NCBI GenBank assembly: GCA_003254905.1 | Contig: QANU01113349.1 | Span: 62,001-126,000 of the forward strand | DNA: 64,000 nt | Origin: Nissolia schottii | Lineage: Eukaryota; Streptophyta; Magnoliopsida; Fabales; Fabaceae | Direction: 5' to 3' | Shown here: one piece after another, positions 55,401 to 64,000 of the stretch | How positions within the stretch are numbered: position 1 is the first letter of the stretch | How the letters are laid out: each line of letters begins with the position of its first letter | Made by a program: the position numbers and the translations under genes | Notes under the pieces: model-generated | The model's input: the letters and a program-made list of their open reading frames with translations, nothing else | What the model was told of the DNA's origin: nothing | Database searches by the model: none

Positions 55401-56357
55401 CAACATCTCAGGTGCCAATATTTATTCAGGGATCTCTCGTATATGTGGCTATTATAATTCCACAAATGGAAAATATAAAGGATTAACAAGTGATATTCCT
55501 CTGGAGTTGTTTCTTTTACCAATGGTAGTTGGTCATACAGCTTTTCTAGCCTTCTAGGCTTCCAGTTGTTATACATTGGGATAATTCTAATTGTCTGCTT
55601 CTAGTGGTTATACATTGTGATAATTCTAAATATCTTCATTACTAAACACATCTTGTTTCCTATTCAGGGATCGTGAGGGGCATTGACACTATCAGAGGTG
55701 TGCTCTTTGTGATTACACCTGTGCCACATAGTTCTCTGGAAAAAGTCAACCTCGTACTACAGGGTTATATCCAAATTCCTACTTGTTTATTGCAGGCAAG
55801 AGATTGTTTTATATCCTTTCGTTTTTCTTCTTAATCATAATCTTTCTATGGAATCATTTGATCCATGCAATTGACCCGACTTATTAGGAAAAGGTTTGTT
55901 TGTTGTTGTAGTAGTTGTTTTCTTCTTTAACATATCTGGCAACAAAAGACAGTTTCTCAAAGTGTTATCAAACTGCTTTCTTTTGTTGTCTTAAAAGAAA
56001 ACTTTAATTAGTTGTTAAAATGTGGTTTGCTAAATAATAGAAAAGGAAGCTATGGCTCTATGGTTTCCAGTCTCCATGTGTCGTTGGGACTGGGAATGAT
56101 TCTAGAGAATTCTGAAGTCCTGCATCATCACTATTGTTCTTGAAGGAGCAAGTACATAAGAGTTAGTTTTAAAAACATGACATGGCACTTCTTGAATTTC
56201 TACTCGATGACAAAATCCTGTGCATAGAAATTATTTTCTTTATGATATCATGATTAATGGGTGTTCGTTTATTCTCATATAAACAAGAATGATTTCTTTT
56301 CAGGTCCAGGGATGCATATCGCCTTACATGTCAGCAAATGCTTTGACTGCTAGCTAG
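46473..56357 (+). CDS. NOL9: Polynucleotide 5'-hydroxyl kinase NOL9/Grc3 type (pre-rRNA processing)
   Basis: Eight exons: 46473-46764, 53252-53285, 53807-53976, 54128-54311, 54430-54610, 54916-55015, 55668-55795, 56304-56357; 380 residues, phases consistent. NOL9/Grc3 proteins phosphorylate RNA 5'-OH ends in the nucleolus during ITS2 processing. Family marks: Walker A GAKNCGKTTF (about 41-50), lid/substrate motif YLDTDVGQPEFTPPGF (about 71-86), TIPCMKTPERCLFFGDVSSK across the tiny exon 2, then LPLIVNTPGWVKGIGYDVLV and the C-terminal WCLGLGIVRGIDTI. Length is near that of other plant homologues and shorter than animal ones. Two adjacent ATGs (46473, 46476) could start translation. Intron 1 is 6487 bp and full of copia remnants. 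Intron 7 has a GC donor (CAG^GCAAGA) and a normal AG acceptor. It appears intact. Confidence 0.9.
46930..47060 (+). repeat. Left member of a direct repeat pair in NOL9 intron 1
   Basis: ATTCAAACGACTTCGGTACA and CCTAGGGTTTAGAAACAAAC are mirrored in direct orientation at about 52735-52840 (ATTCAAATGACTTTGGTACA, CCTAGAGTTTAGAAGCAAAC). This could be remnant LTR or a duplicated intron segment. Confidence 0.6.
47244..49570 (-). mobile_element. copia retrotransposon remnant, minus strand (left arm)
   Basis: On the minus strand from about 49560 down to 47244 appear the protease-side region (FGAGHHITNALDQLH), a GAG-pre-integrase region (PPWHQIFGYPYTHVFGHLTS), then the reverse transcriptase end: FLAYMDDLLLIGSSNQ, FSPKNLDTLHCFLGVEIIPT, FFSQHKFIQDILQKLDMASA. 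Many stops lie between. It is homologous to, and inverted relative to, the copy at 49640-52530. Confidence 0.75.
49640..52530 (+). mobile_element. copia retrotransposon remnant, plus strand (right arm)
   Basis: Plus-strand order: FGAGHHITNALDQLHLIT (about 49728), HHILGHPSHCILKQLTSEFQ (about 50052), integrase trace with VDHFSK (about 50570), reverse transcriptase with AMAKEFDALL (51595), LDVNNAFLQGTLEEQV, YVDDLLVMCNDSW (about 52125) and AKPSPTPLSSTTSLQLNDGS. Stops and frameshifts throughout. A 281-bp MITE interrupts the integrase. Confidence 0.78.
50260..50540. mobile_element. MITE nested in the intronic copia remnant
   Basis: Termini GGTAACGTTTGGTTCCTA and, in reverse complement, GGTAGCGTTTGGTTCCTA (17 of 18 match) lie 281 bp apart. 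The copia integrase homology resumes right after the right end. No clear target duplication. The superfamily is unassigned, as GGTAGCGTTTGGTTCC-type ends occur in more than one group. Confidence 0.75.
52735..52845 (+). repeat. Right member of the direct repeat pair in NOL9 intron 1
   Basis: Direct-orientation partner of 46930-47060; about 100 bases align with scattered substitutions. It continues into a short internal duplication AACAGATTTACAAGGATAAG / AACAAATTTACAAAGATAAG. Confidence 0.6.
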
Positions 56358-58700
56358 TTATCATCTTGAGCTGGCAAAGAGGCCATTACAGTAACAGGGC
56401 AGTAGCCAACTCCTTATAATTAATTATTATGGATACTTCTTCCTTTTCCATTGAAGAAGCACGTGGGTAACAATTTTTATATGCTTGAGACTTGAGAGTA
56501 TGTTCCCTATTTATTAAAATCCGACAAATTTGTTGGTAAAAAGAGGATGTATAACATGTTTGGATTCTTTGTGGGAGGGCCACGAATCGATCTGGCCGTC
56601 GGAGATGTGAAAATTTCTCCATTCTTGCAAGCCGAAAATTGATTCTGAATGGCTCTGCCTGAAAACCAAATACACTGGTAGATTTGTTTCTCTAGTTAAA
56701 TGTAGGAATCGCAAATTGGGTTGACTTCTTACTTAGTGTTCCTTATTTTTCTTTTACTGAAATGTCTTAAGATACAACTTCCAAGCTATTATGCAGTTTC
56801 TTTATTTGGGGAAAAAGCCTACACCATTTTCCCCCCCTTTAATTACGTTATTTGAACCTCCAAAAGTGTAGACATACTTGACATTTTCATAAAAGTATGA
56901 GATGAGCCACATGATTGGCCATGTGCTTTTTTGAATGGGCATGAAGGATGTCTGTGTTTGTAGGGATCAGATAGCATAATTGGAAATAGTTGGGAGGACG
57001 TCTTTTGATTGCCCAGTCTGGAGAGTCATTTGAAAGAATATGGCTGTGAAATTTATGGTTGATGTTTGCAGTCGGCAGATAATGGGTTTTGGGTTGAACA
57101 TAAAGGCCCAACTTAAGTAGACGCAAAAGTCTCCACTAAGGATTACAAAATTCTCGGAGATATATAGCAAATTATAGACTTAAAAATTGACGTGAAAAGA
57201 ATCATCATAATAAGGAAGAAGAAAGTGCACAACTCTTATAATAAATCTAAGCACTACTAAGAAAAACAGATACATAGAGTAAATATATTGCCATTGTGCT
57301 AAGTAATAGAGTAAGAGTAAAGAGGAAACAGAGACACAGGAAGCAAACAATTAATGGAGTATAACCAATATTTGGCAGCAAAGAAGGGAAATTTCCCTGT
57401 TGTAAAGCATGTCCTCCAATCCAAGTGCCTAAACTAATATAATTCCTATGGCAATGGCCGGTGCTCCACACACCGCTCACAATATCAGCCAGTTAAATAG
57501 AAATTATTGACTAAGATCTATTTAATGGCTGGGATTGATTTCTATTTGAACAAATCGCTCTGATGAGTTAGTTTTTGAGGTTGAGTTACATTTTCTCAAT
57601 TCAAAGATGCTATTAAAATCTATCATGTAATTGGTATTGAGCCATCTGCAAATGTCTAGCTAGTCATATTTCTCATGTGTGAGTCTAAATACAACCAGTA
57701 TATAGCTTTCATAAAAGCTTATATAGCCCTCCTTATAGCTAGTTATTTTGGATTAAGTTAAAGTCATTCATTTCTAAACCATTTCATGAAATCACAAAAC
57801 TAAAAACGACCAAATTAGAGGTTAAACCTAACTTGAAAATTTAATTTCTTGTGGGAATGTATGTACTGGTTAAGTGTACTACAAGTATATATGTAAATAG
57901 ACAAACATATCGCCAAATACTAATGCTGAGAATTCGTCACTCAATGTATACTAATGAAAGAAGTTTCTGATTAATATTAAGGATACTTGTTGCTCAGAAG
58001 ATGTTCAATAAGACCATAGACAAGACCATACACAATTTGTCCTAAGTAGCATTTGTTAGTTCTACAAAAATGACCAAAACCAATAGAAAAATAGAAATAA
58101 AATACAACAAAATAATAAAAAGCCACTTTTTTTGTTTTATTGCTCTCTCTTTTTGTCCTCTTCTGCTACCAGTAGTCCAGAAGAGCTACAAAATTATCAC
58201 AACTCAACCAAGTGGACCATGAAGACAGAGCAACATAAAAGCACCCGACATTAATTAACATAAAAACATCTCCAAAACATGCATAACTCACTTAACAGAA
58301 CATGTTGTCAAAGCAGTAATCAAAAAACTTAGAATCTGCATAAGGATCGGTGAATCAAAGGCGGCTAGCAAAATAAGTTAGGTAAAAAATGGAACCTTGG
58401 TGTGCTTAGACATAGCTACGAACGTAAAAGTATCATGTTTCTCTATTTTCACAGCTCATGAATGTGCTATATATATGGGAAGGGGATTTTGAGAATGTAC
58501 TTGTAGGTCTTAGTGTCACATACATAATCAAAAGAGTTCATAAAAAAAATACATAAATCAAAAGAGTATTGGTGAGTAGGCATATAGATACTAGATATTT
58601 TGTCTTCGTAGCCACTTAAGCCCTTATATTTGTAGAAATTATTAATTTGGCAATTAATCAAGGACTCCACAGGGATTTTTATTTTTAAATTTTTAAAAAA
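56358..58700. other. NOL9 3' flank and intergenic stretch, no gene supported
   Basis: The first 300 or so bases are probably 3' UTR. A minus-strand frame at 57247-57480 has a Leu/Phe-rich hydrophobic C-terminus but no recognisable family. A short inverted repeat (AGCCAGTTAAATAG / CTATTTAATGGCT) lies at 57487-57530. Confidence 0.4.
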
Positions 58701-59559
58701 NNNNNNNNNNNNNNNNNNNNNNNNNNNNNNNNNNNNNNNNNNNNNNNNNNNNNNNNNNNNNNNNNNNNNNNNNNNNNNNNNNNNNNNNNNNNNNNNNNNN
58801 NNNNNNNNNNNNNNNNNNNNNNNNNNNNNNNNNNNNNNNNNNNNNNNNNNNNNNNNNNNNNNNNNNNNNNNNNNNNNNNNNNNNNNNNNNNNNNNNNNNN
58901 NNNNNNNNNNNNNNNNNNNNNNNNNNNNNNNNNNNNNNNNNNNNNNNNNNNNNNNNNNNNNNNNNNNNNNNNNNNNNNNNNNNNNNNNNNNNNNNNNNNN
59001 NNNNNNNNNNNNNNNNNNNNNNNNNNNNNNNNNNNNNNNNNNNNNNNNNNNNNNNNNNNNNNNNNNNNNNNNNNNNNNNNNNNNNNNNNNNNNNNNNNNN
59101 NNNNNNNNNNNNNNNNNNNNNNNNNNNNNNNNNNNNNNNNNNNNNNNNNNNNNNNNNNNNNNNNNNNNNNNNNNNNNNNNNNNNNNNNNNNNNNNNNNNN
59201 NNNNNNNNNNNNNNNNNNNNNNNNNNNNNNNNNNNNNNNNNNNNNNNNNNNNNNNNNNNNNNNNNNNNNNNNNNNNNNNNNNNNNNNNNNNNNNNNNNNN
59301 NNNNNNNNNNNNNNNNNNNNNNNNNNNNNNNNNNNNNNNNNNNNNNNNNNNNNNNNNNNNNNNNNNNNNNNNNNNNNNNNNNNNNNNNNNNNNNNNNNNN
59401 NNNNNNNNNNNNNNNNNNNNNNNNNNNNNNNNNNNNNNNNNNNNNNNNNNNNNNNNNNNNNNNNNNNNNNNNNNNNNNNNNNNNNNNNNNNNNNNNNNNN
59501 NNNNNNNNNNNNNNNNNNNNNNNNNNNNNNNNNNNNNNNNNNNNNNNNNNNNNNNNNNN
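58701..59559. other. Assembly gap (859 N)
   Basis: Unsequenced. Flanked on the left by an A-run and on the right by a (GA)n run. Confidence 1.
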
Positions 59560-60199
59560 GAGAGAGAGAGGGCTCACCTAGTTTTAATGCAGTATATGTA
59601 TTGTTGCAACTGCATAGTCTGCAAGTAAATAAATAAAGACTATTCTATTTAATCAGTAACTATGATATCTTTTGGTGAAAAAAAATGGTTTCTACCTAGT
59701 CATCAATGTCTGTCTATCTATCTAACTATCTAACTATCTATCTGTTTATATATATATATATATGCTGAAACAGATGATATTAAGTAACGGTACTAAACTT
59801 GGACAAGATAGTTTACAAGGGGAAAAGGAAGACTTTGATGGTGCATCTTGTTTCATTAATGCTAGAAAAGCCTTAATTCTGATGGCCACTTATGACAAGC
59901 ATGTTGTAAAAATAAATTGCCCTTGAGAAAATTATTTATGGTAGATGTATTGGGTAAATAATGTGACTTGATAATAATTTACATTAGTTTAATATTCTAG
60001 CATCAAAACTTCATATTCATAGTTGTTATAAAGAAACATTCCCAAGCCTCCATTCAATAGCATAAGCTTTAGGAGAATTGTTTGTTGACATGGTATAAGT
60101 ATGATGCTTACCTTGTAAAGGAATTACGTTAATAAAATTAATGCATATCATCATGATATTTCCCATTCCATTCAGCCCATTCCCATTATTTTGTGAGTT
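59560..60199. other. No gene; microsatellites
   Basis: (GA)n at 59560-59571, (TCTA/ACTATC)n at about 59709-59742 and (TA)n at 59746-59763. The rest is AT-rich and unrecognised. Confidence 0.5.
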
Positions 60200-60202
60200 T
60201 AA

Positions 60203-61257
60203 GGGGGTGTTTGGTAACTCCCTGAACTAGGTTAACAAGATACTATAAAGTCTAGTTTTATAAAAATTGTGTACAACCCAAGAACTGGTTTTATAAACAA
60301 CTAATTTTAAACCGATTTTTTTCATCTATTTTTTCCCTCTTTTCCCACCAATCACTTTTAGTTCCCAACAATTTACTTTTCAATTCCCACCAATTCACTT
60401 TCTACTTTCCACCAATTTTTTAGGTTCATGATTTTTTCTCTTTTAATTTAAAATCTTCCCTTATTTCACATTTTCATTTCATCAGATTCTATCTTTCTTT
60501 GATTTTCATTTGGAGTTATTGTCTCCATTTGTGAACAATGAACATAGTCACAAATGATGCATGTTTGTAAAATAATTTATCTTGTTACTATTTGTAAAAT
60601 TGTAGATGCTTAATTATTTATTTTCAATTACACCTCTTTTGTCATTCTGATTTGGGATTCTCTGCTGCATATAGCTTCAGTTCCAACTTTGTTACTTATG
60701 CTCTGCGATTTTAGTTTTAAATGTATGCGATTATTAATTCGTACAATAGTATAATAAATGACTTAATTAATGTATCATATTTTGTTATCAACTCTATTTA
60801 GATTTTTTTCAAGTTTTTTTATAAGTTACCAAAACATTGTACTTTAGAATTCAAATTTAGATTATTTATTTATTATTATTTTATATGAATTTATTTTGTT
60901 GATATCCATTAAATTATTTGATTATTTTAGCATGATAAATATTGATGATTTGTATAATATTTTAAAACTAATTTTAAGTTTGCTTCGAACCAAACACAGT
61001 CTAATAAAAAACTAATTCTTTTTTATTCATGTTTACAAAATTAGTTTTTTTTAGTATATTAACCTAATTCTTGAAGTTACCAAACACCCTCTTTTTTTTA
61101 CCAATCCGGGTCGACTCGGGTCGCGCACCTGCTATGGCGGGTGATTCTCCCAGCGGGAATAACTGCGTACACAAGGTCTCAAACTCGGGACCTTGCTTAA
61201 GCGATACCAAGCCGCTTACCACTTGGATCAACCCCCATTGGTTTGCCAAACACCCTC
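60203..61257. mobile_element. PIF/Harbinger-type element, flanked by TAA, with a nested SINE
   Basis: The left end is GGGGGTGTTTGGTAACTCC and the right end in reverse complement GAGGGTGTTTGG. Both sides are bordered by TAA (60200-60202, 61258-61260), the 3-bp duplication typical of PIF/Harbinger elements. The right TIR is split by a SINE: the inner copy (AGTTACCAAACACCCTC, about 61075-61091) extends the pairing with the left end to GGGTGTTTGGTAACTYC. Without the SINE the element would be about 890 bp. The interior is AT-rich with no transposase. Confidence 0.82.
61093..61245 (-). mobile_element. tRNA-derived SINE with A-tail and 13-bp target duplication
   Basis: On the minus strand: GGGGGTTGATCCAAGTGGTA (A-box-like, tRNA-style start) at about 61236-61217, then GAGTTTGAGACC (degenerate B box) at about 61185-61174, then a GC-rich body, then an A8 tail (61099-61092). 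CCAAACACCCTCT flanks both sides (61080-61092, 61246-61258), the variable-length duplication expected from LINE-assisted retroposition. I do not assign it to a named SINE family. Confidence 0.8.
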
Positions 61258-61258
61258 T

Positions 61259-61600
61259 AATAAAATCCTCTCACAACTTTCATCCCTAAATAACAAAACT
61301 TGCGGAAAACTCCAAGAAACTTTTCCCTTTTGTTCCCTTCCCTTCCTTCTTCTCCTAAATCAAATTGTACGTGAACACACCTTGAACAAACAAGTACTTT
61401 TAACACCTTTGGCTTGACTTAAAAAAAAAAGTGAATCATAAAACCAATCTTTTTTATGCTAATTTTTTTAGAGTTTAATTGTTATTTATTAATAGTGTAA
61501 TTTTTTTTTATACGGACATTAAATCAAATCTTGTCGCATAAATAATAATAATAATAATAAACCCTCTCAACCATTACTAAAAAAGTAATACATTACTCAA
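61259..61600. other. Spacer, no gene
   Basis: AT-rich with (AAT)n at 61543-61560. Nothing else recognised. Confidence 0.4.
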
Positions 61601-63248
61601 AAAGCCTACACGGGAGAGCCTAAGGGTTAGTTAACAACTAATAAGAACGTTAAGAGGGATAGCGTAGAGAGAGCATGAAGTTGGTAAAGGAATAAATAAG
61701 CTCAAGATAAAGATAAGTGTGTAAGAGAACTATAGAGCCAAGAGTATGTATAGACGTTATGAATGTACGTTATGAATGTATGTCAGAGGAACCTTGAAAA
61801 CATGATGAGGCAACATGATAAGATATGGTTACTATCCTACCTGGCACAAGGTCGGTAGTGAAAAGTCTAAGGTTTCCGTAGGTAGGAGCCTTGCTGAGAA
61901 GTAAAGATAAGTATTTCCTGTAAGTAGGTTGCCTGCAGAAGTGTTCACTTTCCTGCCGGTAGGTGGCTTGTAGGGAAGGGGGACGATCAATGTTCCTGTA
62001 GGTAAGTGGCTTGCAGGGAAGAGGACAATCAGTGTTTCTTGTAGGTAGGTGGCTTGCAGAGATGTTCACTTTCTTGTCGGTAGGTGGCTTGCAGGGAAGA
62101 GGATGATCAATGTTCTTGTAGGTAGGTGGCTTACAGGGATGTTCACTTTCTTGTCTGTAGGTGGCTTGCAGGGAAGAGGATGGTCAGTGCTTCCTGTAGG
62201 TAGGTGGCTTGCAGGGATGTTCACTTTCCTGTCGGTAGGTGGCTTGCAGGGGAAATGGACGGTCAGTGCTTCCTGTAGGTAGGTGGCTTGCAGGGAGGTC
62301 TACTTTCCTATCGGTAGGTAGCTTGCAGGGAAAGGGAAAATCAATGTTCCTGTAGGTAGGTAGCTTACAGGGAAAAGAATATGTAAAGAGGCAACGACAA
62401 GTAAGAAAGATTTCAGAAAGAACCCCTATACGAGAATGAGAGGTGTAAGAACGATATGACTTAAAGTTACGAATAGAATGTAGTAAGCGTAGAAAGTTTT
62501 CCTATGTTAAGTAAGTCAAGAGACTAGATTCAATCACCTAGTAAACTAGTTAAAGTTGCTCAGGACTAGCAGGATTAATAATAACAACTAGGGTTTTAGT
62601 ATGATACGACACCTAGAGACCCTTGAGCGGCAGAATCATAATTGAGTAGAAAACAAAGGATGATCCCCAGGGTTTTTCACTGAGGATGCAATGTTCTCAC
62701 GCCCCACTCCTTTATGGTTCCAGGCTAGTACGACACGTACGCCAAGGCGGAACAGGCATCGGAGGACGAGCAAAGACGTGGACGTCAGAGGACTCCGAGG
62801 AAGTCAGGACGATGGCTCATGCTTTATGGTTAGGATTAGCTAAAGGGGCTAGTCGTGCCCTCAACCCATATGAGAATTAAATGTATTATGAACTAGTATA
62901 ATTAAATATGTAATTCTGTACTATTACTTGAATGTGCATTTGTGTTATGGACCAGATAATTGTATATACATATACTTATATTATGGGATCTTCTGTATGG
63001 ATATCTCATCGTTTATTTATTGCTTAAGTCCATCGGGACTCTACCACTTGTATATCTACGTCCTTTCTCGAACACGTACGGCTCATAGTTTATGTAAGAA
63101 AGGGGAAAAGGTTTTTGAAAACGGTCCATATTTTCGAGAGATATTTGTAAAGCTAAAAGTAGGGGCTAGAAGTATCCCAACCAAAGCAGATAACAACCCT
63201 ATAATCAGTGTTACGATAATAACGTAGGCTGAAAGTAGGGGTGTTACA
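61600..63248. mobile_element. Ty3/gypsy-like LTR fragment, right end complete
   Basis: Ends GGGGTGTTACA at 63248, matching the end of the solo LTR at 13939. It also shares the block CTGAGGATGCAATGTTCTCAC with CCAGGCTAG after it (62673-62728) and an upstream CCTAGTAAACTAGTTAAAG region (62537-62556) comparable to 13279-13297. A TGTAAC start was not found, so the left end (near 61600) is approximate and the copy is probably truncated. No protein domain. Confidence 0.6.
61958..62375 (+). repeat. Alternating 43/35-bp tandem repeat in the LTR fragment
   Basis: Eleven GGTAGGTGGCTTGCAGGG-type repeats. Spacings alternate near 43 and 35 bases: one monomer carries GATSATCAATGTTCCTGTA, the other ATGTTCACTTTCCTGTC. 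The first two spacings are both 43, so the dimer pattern (about 78 bp) starts after them. Confidence 0.9.
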
Positions 63249-64000
63249 ATGGTGGGATAATTGGATGGTTTATTTGACTTTCCAAATATTTGTGGGATAA
63301 TTCGATGACCTGTATTACTCTCAAAATTATTGTGAGATAATTCGACAACTCGTCTAACCCGAAAAACATTTGATGGCTAATTTGATGACTCGTATTACTC
63401 GAAAAATTATGGTGGGATAATTGGAAGGCATATATGTCACTCTACAATTGAGGGATAAATTGATTACCCGTATTGTTTAGAAATTTATGTTCTGATAATT
63501 GGATGGCCTATAGTTGATGGATAATTCGATAACCCGTATTATTCGGGAATTTGTGGTTAGATAATTGGATGATTTATTTGATCCTCCAAATATTTGTGGG
63601 ATAATTCAATGACCTGTACAACTCTAAAAATTATTGTGGAATAATTCAATGACCTGTCTGGCCCGAAAAACTTTTGATGGATATTTCGATGACTCGTAAT
63701 ACCCAAAAAATATTGTAGGATAATTGGATGCATATATGACCCTCTACAGTTGATGGATAATTTGATGATCTGTATTATTCGAGAATTTATGGTGGGATAA
63801 TTGGAGGGTTTATTTGACCCTCCAAATATTTATGGGATAATTCGATGACTCGTACAACTCTCAAAATTATTGTGGAATAATTCGACGACCTGTCTGACCC
63901 AAAAAACATTTGATGGATAATTCAATGACTCGTAGTACACAGAAAATATTGTGGGATAATTGGATGGCATATGTGACTCTCTACAGTTGATGGATAATTC
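63249..64000 (+). repeat. Satellite array with six-monomer higher-order repeat, runs off the window
   Basis: About nineteen monomers of 34-40 bases built on GGATAATTCGATGACYYGTA. Six types repeat in order: A (TTTATTTGACCCTCCAAATA), B (GTACAACTCTCAAAATTATT), C (TGTCTGACCCGAAAAACATT), D (GTATTACCCGAAAAAATATT), E (GGCATATATGACCCTCTACA), F (GTATTATTCGAGAATTTATG). Type A starts at 63269, 63573 and 63809, spacings 304 and 236. The 236-base unit is six monomers; the first, longer unit has an extra shortened E plus F pair. The array begins immediately after the LTR end at 63248. Confidence 0.9.

Noticed and set aside
57247-57480. Minus-strand 77-codon frame with a hydrophobic C-terminus
   Set aside because: No family resemblance and no second exon identified; kept only as a remark in the intergenic entry.
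58693-59577. Long open frame of 294 codons
   Set aside because: It is almost entirely assembly-gap N.
61958-62375. Regularly spaced repeats as a CRISPR array
   Set aside because: The 'spacers' are themselves repeated and the locus is plant LTR sequence; it is a tandem repeat.
63249-64000. Regular repeats as CRISPR or a repeat-protein gene
   Set aside because: Monomers are contiguous, vary in length (not multiples of three) and contain stops in all frames.

Overview
The window looks like nuclear DNA of a flowering plant. Genes have many short exons with AT-rich introns, and intergenic space is packed with nested Ty1/copia and Ty3/gypsy-type retrotransposon remnants, MITEs, a SINE and a piece of plastid DNA. 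A papilionoid legume is my best guess from the LTR style (GCTGAGCGG-rich LTR), but this is inference. Two assembly gaps (35426-35505, 58701-59559) and one ambiguous base (752) are present.

Five protein-coding genes can be supported: an ATG18-type autophagy WD-repeat protein (+, 15326-17866, 4 exons, 401 aa); a small conserved membrane-anchored coiled-coil protein (-, 19973-20332, 119 aa); a RecQ-like SIM DNA helicase (-, 21014-27097, 15 exons, 901 aa); a group I membrane formin (-, 31567-35401, 4 exons, 908 aa); and a NOL9/Grc3-type polynucleotide 5'-hydroxyl kinase (+, 46473-56357, 8 exons, 380 aa). They are unrelated housekeeping and cell-biology genes; nothing suggests a shared pathway or cluster. 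All exon junctions were read by eye from splice consensus, phase and family similarity. Each model stays in frame from ATG to stop.

Layout: 1-8300 is TE-derived, including two related terminal-inverted-repeat elements. One of these carries a fragment of a tonoplast monosaccharide transporter gene. 8300-14396 is a decayed copia element split by a 3165-bp solo LTR with a perfect 5-bp target duplication. 15.1-27.1 kb is the gene-dense part (ATG18, a Mutator-like element, the small gene, RECQSIM). 27.5-31.5 kb is intergenic with a foldback element. 31.5-35.4 kb is the formin. 37.4-40.2 kb is an internally deleted copia element on the minus strand. 41.2-41.6 kb is a nuclear plastid insertion (rps7). 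44.7 kb has a hAT-type MITE. 46.4-56.4 kb is NOL9, whose 6.5-kb first intron contains a head-to-head inverted pair of copia remnants. 60.2-61.3 kb is a PIF/Harbinger-type element with a SINE nested in its right end. 61.6-63.25 kb is a gypsy-type LTR fragment with an alternating tandem repeat. From 63.25 kb to the window end is a satellite array of about 39-bp monomers in a six-monomer higher-order unit.

No wholly new gene system was found. The most interesting items are the transporter-fragment capture, the inverted copia pair in the NOL9 intron, the duplicated splice donor in RECQSIM, the GC-AG intron in NOL9, the SINE-in-Harbinger nest, and the higher-order satellite.
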